Source: JABAAE01 sp905480545
GTDB taxonomy: Bacteria > Planctomycetota > Planctomycetia > Pirellulales > Pirellulaceae
DNA length: 64,000 bases
Direction of reading: 5' to 3'
NCBI GenBank assembly: GCA_943788025.1
Contig: CALSOR010000010.1
Span: forward strand, 186,001 to 250,000
The notes below the pieces were generated by a model that was not told where the DNA came from, ran no database searches, and worked only from the letters and a program-made list of their open reading frames with translations. A program made the position numbers and the translations under genes. Position 1 is the stretch's first letter, and every line of letters starts with the position of its first letter. Below are positions 53,354 through 62,721 of the stretch, piece after piece.

Positions 53354-53560
53354 GGGAATGAGTTTTCGGCCTTGCGATGAATAGTTGACTAACCTCAGTA
53401 TAGATCATTTCAAGCGTCCAAGTGAACGGCGAACTTATGGAATCAAAAAGTCTTGATGCAGGTTGGAAATAGGCAATGGGTGGATATGATAAAGCCGTGC
53501 GTGGTGAAATCATTAGGGTTCGCCAAGTCAACTGCTCCGAAATTTAAGCAAAGTGAATTT

Positions 53561-54262
53561 ATGTCCGACAAAGTTGCAATCGTCACCGCTGCTGGAAGCG
53601 GTATGGGGGCGGACGTCGCGCGAAAACTGGCGAATCTTGATTACAAGGTTGCGATCTTGTCTTCGTCTGGAAAAGGCGAAGAGCTTGCGGGAGAATTGGG
53701 TGGCGTTGGTGTGACCGGTTCGAATCAGAATAATGCTGATTTGGAAAAGCTTGTTGCTGTAACGCTTGATTCGTTCGGGCGAATTGACGCCGTCGTAAAC
53801 AGCGCCGGACATGGGCCCAAAGGTCCGCTTCTCGAGATCAGTGACGATGATTGGCACTTGGCCATGGATGTCTACTTCTTGAACGTTGTCCGCATGGCGA
53901 GATTAGTGACTCCGGTCATGCAAGGATCAGGCGGCGGAACGATTGTAAACGTTTCAACATTCGCGGCGTTCGAGCCAGAGCCTGCGTTTCCAACATCTGT
54001 GGCGATGCGCGCCAGCCTCGCTGCGTTTACGAAACTGTTTTCCGATCAATACGCACAATCAAACATCCGGATGAATAACGTGCTTCCCGGTTTCATCGAT
54101 AGTCTTCCTGAGAAAGAGGATTTTCGAAAACGAATTCCCATGGGACGGTACGGAACGACAGAAGAAATTGCATCAACGGTAGCGTTCTTAGTCTCGGATG
54201 GCGCGCAATACATTACTGGACAAAACCTTCGTGTGGATGGTGGCATCACGCGATCTGTTTGA
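53561..54262 (+). CDS. SDR-family oxidoreductase lacking the YxxxK tyrosine
   Basis: 233 aa from the ATG at 53561, which gives the standard SDR beginning MSDKVAIVTAAGSGMGADVA (TGxxxGxG-type NAD(P) site). Longer open sequence upstream (to 53453) has no SDR likeness. NSAGHGPKGPLLEI supplies the NNAG motif as NSAG. At the place of the Ser-Tyr-Lys catalytic set it reads FPTSVAMRASLAAFTK, so the Tyr and Lys of YxxxK are missing. A subset of SDRs is like this and may be catalytically different or non-enzymatic. The YncE/phosphoesterase gene follows 111 bp downstream. Confidence 0.85.
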   Translation: MSDKVAIVTAAGSGMGADVARKLANLDYKVAILSSSGKGEELAGELGGVGVTGSNQNNADLEKLVAVTLDSFGRIDAVVNSAGHGPKGPLLEISDDDWHLAMDVYFLNVVRMARLVTPVMQGSGGGTIVNVSTFAAFEPEPAFPTSVAMRASLAAFTKLFSDQYAQSNIRMNNVLPGFIDSLPEKEDFRKRIPMGRYGTTEEIASTVAFLVSDGAQYITGQNLRVDGGITRSV

Positions 54263-54373
54263 ACGAGCTAATCTTTGCGCCTCAACATAAGCAACTCGAA
54301 ATTGACTTCTGGTTTTAAGCTTGTTCTTCGGTTACGCTCAATCAACAAAGATTTCTTCTCGAACAAAAAACAA

Positions 54374-56983
54374 ATGGACTTATTCATGAACCGTAACATC
54401 CCGCGTCGGACTTGGAATCTCATCGCAGTGCTTGCCGGGCTTTGGTTTGGCGTAGACGTGTATGGTCAGGACGAGAATCGCGTCGACGATCAGTTGTTGC
54501 CGACCGGTCGCTCGATTTCCCCAGCGGGGAAATCTTTGGAGTTTTCTGGACGGCCGGTTGATTTGGCGATTGGTGAAAACGGTAAGTTGTTGTTTGTAAA
54601 AGATCGAAATCATTTGCGGATTTTTTTGACCGGTCAGTTTCAAGAGGTGCATTCGGTTTCATTGCCGGGTGGTGCCTCGTTGTTCGGAATTTGCGTCGGA
54701 AAGGATTCGACGGTTTATGTGACCAATGCGAGTAACGCGGTCCATTGCTTTTCACCCAAAGCCAATGTGACCGAATCTGATCCGACTAAAGTTGCCAAGT
54801 CTTATTCATTGGCGAAATCAATCACGTTGCCTGTCAATTGTTTTCCATGTGGATTGGCGATGCACGGCGATAAGTTGTTTGTTGCTATGTCCAAAAAGAA
54901 TCAAGTGGCGGTTGTCGATTTGAAAACGGACAAAGTTGCGAATGCGATCGACGTTGGCGTTGCACCGTTTGATGTGAAGGTATTTGGCAATGGCAAGTCA
55001 CTGATTGTTTCCAATATCGGCGGACGCCGTGCGGTCACCAATGATAAAACCGCAAAGTCGGCTGGTACGGATACGGTTGTCGATAAGCGTGGGGTCGCGT
55101 CGACCGGTTCCGTTTCGATTGTCGATGTCGCAACCTCCAAATCGACCAAAGAAATCCCGGTTGGTTTGCATCCATCAGTGGTTGCTGTTTCGGACAAATT
55201 GGGTTTCGCGGTCGTGTGCAATACCAATCACGACACGATCACGAAAATTGTATTGGGGGACTTTTCATCGCAGACATTCAACATCAAACCTGATCGGAAA
55301 CTGCCTTTCGGTTCGATGCCAAGCGCGGTGCTGATCGATGATGTGACGAAACGGCTCTATGTTGCGAACGCCGGAAATAACTGCATTTCGATTTTTGACA
55401 TCGATCCAGAAAACGCAACGGTGAAAAACGTATTACCGCAACTGGGCCTGGTACCGACGGGCTGGTATCCGGCCGCGATTGCGAAAACGGACACATCACT
55501 TTTTGTCGCGAACATTAAAGGCATTGGAGCCCGAACGATTCGGCGCGATCCCGCAAAAGGAAGGAATTCACATGATCATCGTGGTACGGTTCAACAGATT
55601 GAGTTGGCTGGATTGTCGGATCAAGCGTCGTTGGCTGACTTTACGCGCAGCGTACAATCGAATTCAAAACTGCCTCAGATTCTTCGCTCAAATGAATTGA
55701 CGCAGAACCCATCCGCCAAGCCTGTGCCGATCCCGAAGATGCTTGGTGAACCGAGTCTGTTCAAGCATGTGATTTATGTCATCAAGGAAAATCGAACGTT
55801 TGATCAAGTGTTCGGCGACATTAAAGGGGCTCGAGCAGAGCCAGCGTTATGTGTCTTTCCAGAAAAGATAACGCCGAATCACCATGCGTTGGCGAAGCGA
55901 TTCGGAGTCCTCGATAATTACTATTGCAATGGTGTGTTATCTGCGGACGGTCATTCGTGGGCAACCGAAGGAAACGTGACACCGTATCTGGAACGGGCAT
56001 TTGGCGGGTTTGCACGAAGCTATACCTTTGGTGACGATCCCATTACTTATTCGTCAAGCGGATTTATTTGGGATAAGATTTTGGGGGCCGGTCTTTCGTT
56101 CCGGAATTATGGAGAATTGGACTATGCAAAACCACCGACGGGAATGAAGTACCAAGAAATCTGGAAAGCGTATAGCGAGGGGAAGCCGATCGAGTTTTCG
56201 CAAACGATTGGGATTTCACGTTTGAAAGATTATTCGTGTCGCGATTATCCGGGATGGAATATGGTCATTCCTGACGTGCTTCGGATGGATCGCTTCTTGA
56301 AAGAATTTCGCGAATTCGAGAAAGATGAAACGCTTCCGAATTTTTCGATTGTGTATTTGCCGCAGGATCACCTCGGCGGCGGTGTGACGTCTCAAGCTCA
56401 TATGGCGGATAATGATTTAGCGTTAGGGCGGTTGGTGGACGCCGTTTCGAAATCAAAATTCTGGAAAGAGACGTTGATCATTGTGAACGAAGACGATCCA
56501 CAAAATGGATACGATCATATCGATGGCCACCGATCGATTTGTTTGGTGATTAGCCCCTATAGCAAACCGGGAATCAACCATCAATTTTACAACCAGACCT
56601 CGGCGCTTCGGACAATGTTGCACGTATTTGGTTTAACGCCAATGAATCAGCAAGACAGTTCGGCACCTTTGATGTCAGGATGCTTTCAAGCGACCGGGGA
56701 TTTTTCGCCGTACAACGCGATTGCTGCGAACGTGCCGTTAAATGAGACACAGCGGCCAAAGGCGAACCAGAATGCAAGCGAACGACGTTGGCGTGAGATT
56801 CTTGCCACCGTTCCGATTGAACGAACGGGAATGAAAACCGAAAAAGACGAGGATAACTTGAACCGTTTTGTGTGGCACGAAATGAAGGGTTGGGAAACGC
56901 CCTATCCTGTTCAACTCGCTGGGCCGCACGGCAAAGGATTGAAAGAGTTGAAATTGATCATTAGTGAAGAGGATGATGATTGA
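54374..56983 (+). CDS. YncE-like beta-propeller fused to phosphoesterase (phospholipase C/acid phosphatase family)
   Basis: 870 aa from the ATG at 54374 (54386 is equally possible). A signal peptide ends near DVYGQ. Residues 40-430 form a YVTN/YncE beta-propeller (FSGRPVDLAIGENGKLLFVK, KNQVAVVDLKTDKVANAI, SIFDIDPENATVKNVLP). Residues 470-850 are an alkaline-phosphatase-superfamily phosphoesterase: HVIYVIKENRTFDQVFGDI with the metal-binding NRTFD, LDNYYCNGVLSADGHSWAT, and EDDPQNGYDHIDGHRS near the end. It is a secreted hydrolase, probably of phosphate esters; the propeller may bind substrate or cell surface. The domain order matches bifunctional YncE/phosphoesterase proteins of planctomycetes. 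Confidence 0.88.
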   Translation: MDLFMNRNIPRRTWNLIAVLAGLWFGVDVYGQDENRVDDQLLPTGRSISPAGKSLEFSGRPVDLAIGENGKLLFVKDRNHLRIFLTGQFQEVHSVSLPGGASLFGICVGKDSTVYVTNASNAVHCFSPKANVTESDPTKVAKSYSLAKSITLPVNCFPCGLAMHGDKLFVAMSKKNQVAVVDLKTDKVANAIDVGVAPFDVKVFGNGKSLIVSNIGGRRAVTNDKTAKSAGTDTVVDKRGVASTGSVSIVDVATSKSTKEIPVGLHPSVVAVSDKLGFAVVCNTNHDTITKIVLGDFSSQTFNIKPDRKLPFGSMPSAVLIDDVTKRLYVANAGNNCISIFDIDPENATVKNVLPQLGLVPTGWYPAAIAKTDTSLFVANIKGIGARTIRRDPAKGRNSHDHRGTVQQIELAGLSDQASLADFTRSVQSNSKLPQILRSNELTQNPSAKPVPIPKMLGEPSLFKHVIYVIKENRTFDQVFGDIKGARAEPALCVFPEKITPNHHALAKRFGVLDNYYCNGVLSADGHSWATEGNVTPYLERAFGGFARSYTFGDDPITYSSSGFIWDKILGAGLSFRNYGELDYAKPPTGMKYQEIWKAYSEGKPIEFSQTIGISRLKDYSCRDYPGWNMVIPDVLRMDRFLKEFREFEKDETLPNFSIVYLPQDHLGGGVTSQAHMADNDLALGRLVDAVSKSKFWKETLIIVNEDDPQNGYDHIDGHRSICLVISPYSKPGINHQFYNQTSALRTMLHVFGLTPMNQQDSSAPLMSGCFQATGDFSPYNAIAANVPLNETQRPKANQNASERRWREILATVPIERTGMKTEKDEDNLNRFVWHEMKGWETPYPVQLAGPHGKGLKELKLIISEEDDD

Positions 56984-57336
56984 ATCAAATTTACTCAATA
57001 ACGATTTAGAGAGATTGCGGAACGCTCAACTCGTTCAATCTGGGCCACGGAAGACTAGGCATATGTCTTTCGTAGCCATTTCTTGCGCTAGAAGTTTCAT
57101 CGCTAAACTGTTCGGTGCGCGTCTGAGTTTGGCAGATAAATTGGCAGCATGAAATAACGAAGCGTTGAACGATAAATCGCTTGGGGACTGCTCTGCAGGC
57201 CCAAAATGAACTGAAAATTAGGCTGGTCGTCTTAATGGGACAGGCGAATCGTCGAAGCAAGAATCGCGACCGACCGGGTCCCCGGTGAAACCAACACAAT
57301 CGATGGAATAGAAAACGGTCTTGCTTTGTGGATGCC
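56984..57336. other. Intergenic region between convergent genes
   Basis: About 350 bp between the YncE/phosphoesterase gene (plus) and the HEAT-repeat gene (minus). Frames are short and unconvincing. No terminator hairpin with a T-tract was found for either gene. Confidence 0.4.
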
Positions 57337-58566
57337 TTACTTTTTTTCCAACGCAATCCGAGCGGCTCGGGCAGTTCGAAACTCGCTGTTCTTCATCAGG
57401 TCTTTGAATCGTTTGGCGTGTTGCTCTGACGGTCCGATCTCAGCGATGGCTTCGATTGCCAAAGCTCGCAAGAAATCGTCGTCTGAATCAAGTAATTCGG
57501 TAATGGCTGGCAATGCTGCTTTTGCGTCTTCGCCAAGCGCCTTTAATTTTTCGAGGGAGGAAAGTTCATCCGTCGGGTTGGCCATCGATTTCACCAATGT
57601 ATCGACCGCCGTTTCCATTGAGCCACCGATCATCGCCAGAGTGTAAGCTGCTTCTGGTTTGGTATTGAATTTTTTGTTCGTGATGGCGTCTTCAACCAGC
57701 GGAATGAACTCCTTCGCTTTTTCTTTTGACAGTCCAATGCCGATCATCGCCATGTCACGAACATTTAAATAATCTGCACTGATTCCGGTTTTGAAAAGTT
57801 CGGCTACATCTTTGTCGTCAATGGCGCCCATTCCTCCGAGAGCCTCCATCGCCCTGCCCCGCTCGGATGAGTTTCCGGTTTTTGCCTTCGCAATTAATTT
57901 GTCTTTGACCGAAATCGCGTCGGGGCCAATACTGCCAAGCGCTCGGGCCGCCATGCAAAACAAATTGAAGTTTTTTCCGTCCAACATTTTCGTCAACGCA
58001 GGAATGGCCGCTTTGGCTTTGGGGCCCATTCCGACCAGCGCATAGGCGGCTGGCCATTGGGAAGGACCAGGCTCAAGTTTTCGAATGAGAACTGGGACGG
58101 CAGCAACTGCTTTATCGCCAAGAAGATGAACAACTTCCGTTGAAACAACGAAGATCGGCGACGAATCGGACTCAAGCTTTTTCACAACGATCGGCACCAC
58201 GGGCTCACCAATTTGGGCAATCGCCGTAGCGGCTAACTGTCCGTACTTTCTGGAATCACGCGTGACGCCAGGGACTCTCACTGATTCAAACATCAACTCA
58301 ATGACTTCATTCGTTGGCGTTCCGAGGTATGGGATCGCATCGACGCAAGCGACACGCACATCAATTGACTCGGAAGTCAGCAACTTCGCAAATTGCAATT
58401 GGATCTTTTTGGATTTGATGCCGTTCGCTGATGCTTGGTTGGCGATCGACACAATTTGGTCGTTTGTTGCCCCGTCCGGAATCTGGAAAGCTTCGGATTG
58501 GCCATTGGAAGCTTGTGATCCGAAAAACAAGAAAGTGATGGCGGCGAACAGTGCAAATGATTTCAT
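57337..58566 (-). CDS. Secreted HEAT-repeat protein, 409 aa
   Basis: A signal peptide (1-22) is followed by about nine HEAT-like helical repeats with the usual P-x-L/A pattern: VRVACVDAIPYLGTP, ATAIAQIGEPVVPIVVKKL, VVHLLGDKAVAAVPVLIRKL, ALVGMGPKAKAAIPALTKML, ARALGSIGPDAI and AIEAIAEIGPSEQHAKRFKD. Such proteins are protein-binding scaffolds in the periplasm. It is intact; no partner is suggested by its neighbours. Confidence 0.8.
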   Translation of the reverse strand: MKSFALFAAITFLFFGSQASNGQSEAFQIPDGATNDQIVSIANQASANGIKSKKIQLQFAKLLTSESIDVRVACVDAIPYLGTPTNEVIELMFESVRVPGVTRDSRKYGQLAATAIAQIGEPVVPIVVKKLESDSSPIFVVSTEVVHLLGDKAVAAVPVLIRKLEPGPSQWPAAYALVGMGPKAKAAIPALTKMLDGKNFNLFCMAARALGSIGPDAISVKDKLIAKAKTGNSSERGRAMEALGGMGAIDDKDVAELFKTGISADYLNVRDMAMIGIGLSKEKAKEFIPLVEDAITNKKFNTKPEAAYTLAMIGGSMETAVDTLVKSMANPTDELSSLEKLKALGEDAKAALPAITELLDSDDDFLRALAIEAIAEIGPSEQHAKRFKDLMKNSEFRTARAARIALEKK

Positions 58567-58703
58567 AGTTGATATTCCAGATTAAGTTGGTCCCGCAATT
58601 ATAGCAGCGTTTTCCGACAAGTAAGTCGAATGAAATTCGCGTAGAAGCAATGGCTAAAACACTCGGAACTTCACTTCCGTCGACACTATGGCCAATAACA
58701 GTG

Positions 58704-59084
58704 CTACGAAAACAATGCAAAAAACCGTGGCACAAGAATCCAGAGGCCAATCGTAATCGAGCCTAAAACGGTCGCGAGTACAGACGCACTGGCAATGTCG
58801 AGAGAATCCTTGACCAGTTTGGACTCTTGGTCGGTCACTTCTTTGGCAAGTAACTCGACGGACGTATTGATCAGCTCCATTGCCATCACCATGGAAATGC
58901 ATAGCACCAAGATCATAAACTCAATGCTAGAGACCTTGAGTAAATAACTGGCAACAAAAACCGCAATCGCCACGGCGATATGGGCCCAGAAACTGTTTTG
59001 GGTGGCGACAGCGTAACCGAATCCACGAAACGAATCGCCGAATTTTTGAAACCAAGAGCGTTTTGGAGGTTCGTATTTTGGCAC
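58704..59084 (-). CDS. dgkA: Diacylglycerol kinase DgkA-type membrane protein
   Basis: 126 aa, GTG start. Three transmembrane helices and the prokaryotic DAG/undecaprenol kinase signature: MAMELINTSVELLAKEVTD and KDSLDIASASVLATVL, the acidic and Lys residues of the active site. It recycles diacylglycerol or undecaprenol in the inner membrane. It is the last gene of the exporter operon, 35 bp after the ABC ATPase gene. Confidence 0.9.
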   Translation of the reverse strand: MPKYEPPKRSWFQKFGDSFRGFGYAVATQNSFWAHIAVAIAVFVASYLLKVSSIEFMILVLCISMVMAMELINTSVELLAKEVTDQESKLVKDSLDIASASVLATVLGSITIGLWILVPRFFALFS

Positions 59085-59119
59085 GAAAATTTATTCAAAT
59101 AAAAAATTGAAAGCAAAAG

Positions 59120-60253
59120 CTATTGGCGATCGAAAATGGCTTGTCGTACTTCGTCTTCAAACGTCGCGCTCGCATCGATAATGCTGCGGAATTCGTCTTT
59201 GTCCAATACAAAACAGGATGTAGGCTCTTTCGCCAGCACTGTAGCGTTTCGCGGTTGGTCCTTGATCAATGCAACTTCGCCAAAGTAATCCCCTGATTTG
59301 AGCGAATTGACGCGGTTTCCGTCAATCACAATATCGACATCTCCTTTTGCAATGACAAAAAATTCGGTACCGACGTCGCCTTGTTGAATGATCGGTTGTC
59401 CGGCATCGAAACGGCGAAGTTCCATGCTATCGGCCACTGCGGTCAAGTTACTGGCCGTCAATTCAGAGAACGCCGGGAATTCTCGGATGATCGAGCAAAT
59501 GGTGGCGGATCGCTGGACCATCACGTTGGAACTTATGTGCCCGTCGACCATATTCACGATCCGATCGGCAACATCCAAGATTCGGTTGTCATGCGTGACG
59601 ATCAAAATAGTGCAGCCCGTTTGAGATGCCAATTCTTGAAACATGGTGACGACTTCCCGTCCCGATTCGGCATCCAATGCGGCCGTCGGTTCATCTGCAA
59701 GAATGAGTTTCGGTTTATTGATGACGCCGCGGGCGATTGCGACACGTTGTTTTTGACCGCCGGAAAGGCTCTTTGGTTTGTAATGAATCCGTTCGCCTAA
59801 ACCGAGTCGGGTTAAGACTTGTTCGATTTTCGGTTTGGCTTCGCTTTCTTTTCGATTGACTAGCTCGCACGCCATTCGCACATTTTGGTATGCGGAAAGG
59901 GACTCGAAAAGATTATGGGCCTGAAAGATAAAACCGATGTTCTTTCGAAGCTCGACGATATCCTTGGACGGCAGCCCCAAGAGCTCAGTGTCCATGATTT
60001 TCAAACTGCCTTCTTGAACGCTCCGCAACGTTCCGATCAGCGTTAGCAAGGTTGTTTTGCCGGAACCCGACGGCCCTGTCATGATCACGATTTCACCGGG
60101 GCTGATATTCAAGGTGTTGTTGAAAAGAACTTGTTTACGAGCATCACCAGTCCCGTAGTAATGCCCCAAACCATTCACGCGAACGCGAAGCGAATTAGGA
60201 TCCGGGTCCCAATTTTTTAAAAGTTCATCGATCGTCTTCGAGTCGGTTTTCAT
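59120..60253 (-). CDS. ABC exporter ATPase fused to a cyclic-nucleotide-binding domain
   Basis: 377 aa. The LolD/MacB/DevA-type ATPase domain covers residues 20-250: Walker A MTGPSGSGKTTLL, Q-loop IFQAHNLF, signature LSGGQKQRVAIARG, Walker B LILADEPTAALD and the H-loop VTHD. Residues 255-375 form a CNMP/CAP_ED domain (FDAGQPIIQQGDVGTEFFVIAKG, then FGEVALIKDQPRNATVLAKE, the phosphate-binding cassette with Glu and Arg). This second domain is not found in MacB, LolD or DevA of model bacteria. It could let cAMP, cGMP or a similar ligand switch export. The two permease genes and the adaptor gene lie directly upstream. Confidence 0.9.
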   Translation of the reverse strand: MKTDSKTIDELLKNWDPDPNSLRVRVNGLGHYYGTGDARKQVLFNNTLNISPGEIVIMTGPSGSGKTTLLTLIGTLRSVQEGSLKIMDTELLGLPSKDIVELRKNIGFIFQAHNLFESLSAYQNVRMACELVNRKESEAKPKIEQVLTRLGLGERIHYKPKSLSGGQKQRVAIARGVINKPKLILADEPTAALDAESGREVVTMFQELASQTGCTILIVTHDNRILDVADRIVNMVDGHISSNVMVQRSATICSIIREFPAFSELTASNLTAVADSMELRRFDAGQPIIQQGDVGTEFFVIAKGDVDIVIDGNRVNSLKSGDYFGEVALIKDQPRNATVLAKEPTSCFVLDKDEFRSIIDASATFEDEVRQAIFDRQ

Positions 60254-60256
60254 GTT

Positions 60257-61432
60257 CTAAAATAGGCTCGCTGGGTCGGCGGCAATCAACTTTCGCATCG
60301 CGATAAATCCTGAAATTAAGCACATGATTACGGTCAAACCAAAGATCAATGCGGCTCGCGGGATTGTCATTAACATAATCAATCCAGTCATTTCCGCACT
60401 GAATTGAAATATGAGAAGACTAAAAATGAGTCCGGGGATGAAGCCAAGGATCGACAGAATCAGCGATTCGGAAATGACCAATGACCGAAAGTAATTATCA
60501 CTGTACCCCATCGCTTTTAATGTCGCGAGTTCACTGAGGTGATCCGCAATATCTGTCGCGAGGATTTGATAGCAAATAATGATCCCAACGGCAAATCCCA
60601 TCGCGGTTCCGATCTTGAATATGATGCCAATCGGCGTGCTTGCGGACCAGAACGCAACTTCTCGATCAACGAATTCACTTTTGGTCACGACCGCTACGGC
60701 AGGGGGCAACGCCGCACGGATTCGATTGCGTAACTTCTCGGGAGATATTCCTTGCCCCTTGATTAAGCCGAGGTCTACAACTGACAGCGGGTCAATTCCC
60801 CGGTAGCCAAAGTACTTGGCGAAGTTCCGAGCACTCATGATTAAGTTGCCTTCATGGGCAAAGTCGCGTCCCATCTTAAAAGTGCCGACTAACTCGACGT
60901 CGCTTTTCAGTAATTCTCCCGTCCTTGTGCCGATAAGCGACTGGTCGTCAAACTGGAATCCAAATTCTGGTTTGCTTAAACGATCGATCAACGCCGAATC
61001 CGGGCTTCGTAATCTTTGAATCTGAGAATTGATTTCCTCAGATGCCCACACCGTTTGTTCGAGGTCGAAGCCCATAACACGGATGGGACGCGGTTTGGGC
61101 TCCATGCTTGTTGCCGTTTGGGTGGCGTGGAAAAGTGCGATCGTATTGTCAATAAATAATGGCGAGGCCGATTTGACGCCCTTGATACCAGCTGCCATGT
61201 TCATGTAGTCGCGTTTGAATCGTAGTTCGCTGGATAACGCGAATCTTGCACGGTTAAAGATGATGACGTCGCAGTCTGTTTGTTTGACGATTTCAACTGT
61301 GCTGTCAAACAGGGCGTTTTCGAATCCTGTTTGCTGGAACATTAACACAACCGCAAACGCAACGCCTGATACCGCGACCAGAAGCTTTCGTTTGTTGTGC
61401 GTTAGGTTTCTCCAAGCAATAGGAGTTTTCAT
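60257..61432 (-). CDS. FtsX-like ABC permease (second permease)
   Basis: 391 aa from the ATG at 61432, which gives MKTPIAWRNLTHNKRKLLV, the normal amphipathic start of MacB/DevC permeases; the longer frame to 61537 adds non-matching sequence and overlaps the other permease gene. One N-terminal transmembrane helix (GVAFAVVLMFQQ), a large periplasmic domain (residues 50-270), then three C-terminal helices (FKIGTAMGFAVGIIICYQILA, ILSILGFIPGLIFSLLIF, LIFGLTVIMCLISGFIAM). The ATPase gene follows 3 bp after its stop. Confidence 0.88.
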   Translation of the reverse strand: MKTPIAWRNLTHNKRKLLVAVSGVAFAVVLMFQQTGFENALFDSTVEIVKQTDCDVIIFNRARFALSSELRFKRDYMNMAAGIKGVKSASPLFIDNTIALFHATQTATSMEPKPRPIRVMGFDLEQTVWASEEINSQIQRLRSPDSALIDRLSKPEFGFQFDDQSLIGTRTGELLKSDVELVGTFKMGRDFAHEGNLIMSARNFAKYFGYRGIDPLSVVDLGLIKGQGISPEKLRNRIRAALPPAVAVVTKSEFVDREVAFWSASTPIGIIFKIGTAMGFAVGIIICYQILATDIADHLSELATLKAMGYSDNYFRSLVISESLILSILGFIPGLIFSLLIFQFSAEMTGLIMLMTIPRAALIFGLTVIMCLISGFIAMRKLIAADPASLF

Positions 61433-61470
61433 CTTTATCGATCTGAGAGTTGTTGGAAAAAAAAGACCAA

Positions 61471-62637
61471 TCAAAATAGTGACGCCGGTTCGGCTTGCCA
61501 AAGCTTTTTTAAAGCACCAACACCTGAAAGCCAGCACATCATTACAGAAAGAAGTAAAACGGCCAGCATACGTACCAAGGTCATTTGAATTAAAATGTTC
61601 GCAAGAAAGCTGGTGACTTGGTAAAGGACAAGCGACGTTGCAAGTGCAGGAACGAAGGCGAAGAAGGCCAGATAGGTCGCCTGCCGTAACACAATCGTTG
61701 ACAAATAGTAGTTGGTGTAGCCCATCGCTTTGAGGGTTGCGTATTCGGGCAGTCGGTTGGTGACGTCATTGGATAGCACCATGAAAACGATAGCGGAGCC
61801 GACGATAAAGGAGACGATGACACCGAGGGTAAATACGAAACCCAATGGGGTCTGATCGATCCAACGCGTTAATTCAGCTTGCATCACCTCTTCTCGAGTG
61901 AGTGCAACGGCATTATGCGTATTGGGCAAGCGATTATTAATTTGAGATGCTACTAAAGTCGCGTTGTCGGGGTTGTCGAGTTTGACCAAAAACATCGAGG
62001 TGTTTTTTTGAACGTTAAACGCACCGCCCAACAGTTCTTCAAAACCGCGATCGCTGGTGATGATCGATCCATTGGCGGTCAGTCCCGCCCCAATTTCGAA
62101 GTGTCCTACGATCTTAACCGCCGAATTTGTAACGTTGGTGATGACGCCGATATCTTCATCACCGAATTTTCGTTTGTTGACCGGGCCAAATTCGAAATGA
62201 GTCTTCTGATCGATGAGCACAAAGGGTTTCGCGGTAAGGCGACGAATCTTCCGAGTCAGGTCGGTGTCAGCAAATGGCGATGAACCAAATGGAGTCCCCA
62301 TAATAATCACGCCGCGAATCAATTCGCCTTTCGGGTGACGCCAGTTTCCCATCGAGACATAAAAGGGTGTGGGTTTTTGAGTGCCTGGAACGGATTTAAT
62401 TACAGCCGAAAGGCTCATTGAGATCTGGCGACTGTCGACAAAATGCAAATAGTCTTTCGAACGGACGATGACGTCGAAGTCCATCTTTCCGTATATGGTT
62501 GTAGCCGTACTTTCAACGGCACCTCGAAATCCCAGCTGCATAAAAATCAATACAACCGCGATCCCAATTCCGGCCACGGAAATAAGAGTCCGAGTGAGGC
62601 TGCTACGGATGTTGGCGAAAGCGAGATTGGTTCGCAT
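61471..62637 (-). CDS. FtsX-like ABC permease (first permease)
   Basis: 388 aa with the same plan as its neighbour: MRTNLAFANIRSSLTRTLIS, helix IAVVLIFMQLGF, a periplasmic domain, and three C-terminal helices (FTLGVIVSFIVGSAIVFMVL, LAFFAFVPALATSLVLY, MLAVLLLSVMMCWLSGV). The two permeases end alike (…KKLWQAEPASLF and …KLIAADPASLF) and so arose by gene duplication. They probably form a heterodimer, unlike MacB or DevC, which are homodimers. Confidence 0.88.
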   Translation of the reverse strand: MRTNLAFANIRSSLTRTLISVAGIGIAVVLIFMQLGFRGAVESTATTIYGKMDFDVIVRSKDYLHFVDSRQISMSLSAVIKSVPGTQKPTPFYVSMGNWRHPKGELIRGVIIMGTPFGSSPFADTDLTRKIRRLTAKPFVLIDQKTHFEFGPVNKRKFGDEDIGVITNVTNSAVKIVGHFEIGAGLTANGSIITSDRGFEELLGGAFNVQKNTSMFLVKLDNPDNATLVASQINNRLPNTHNAVALTREEVMQAELTRWIDQTPLGFVFTLGVIVSFIVGSAIVFMVLSNDVTNRLPEYATLKAMGYTNYYLSTIVLRQATYLAFFAFVPALATSLVLYQVTSFLANILIQMTLVRMLAVLLLSVMMCWLSGVGALKKLWQAEPASLF

Positions 62638-62721
62638 TGCGTTGATTTGGAAACGGCGATTTGGTGACGATGCTCAGACAGCGGCGCCATAGGAACTGCG
62701 ATCAGTGAAGTTCACGAAAAA

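Noticed and set aside
61433..61537. 35-codon N-terminal extension of the second permease
   Set aside because: It overlaps the upstream permease gene and does not match the start of MacB/DevC permeases; MKTPIAWRNL is the natural start.
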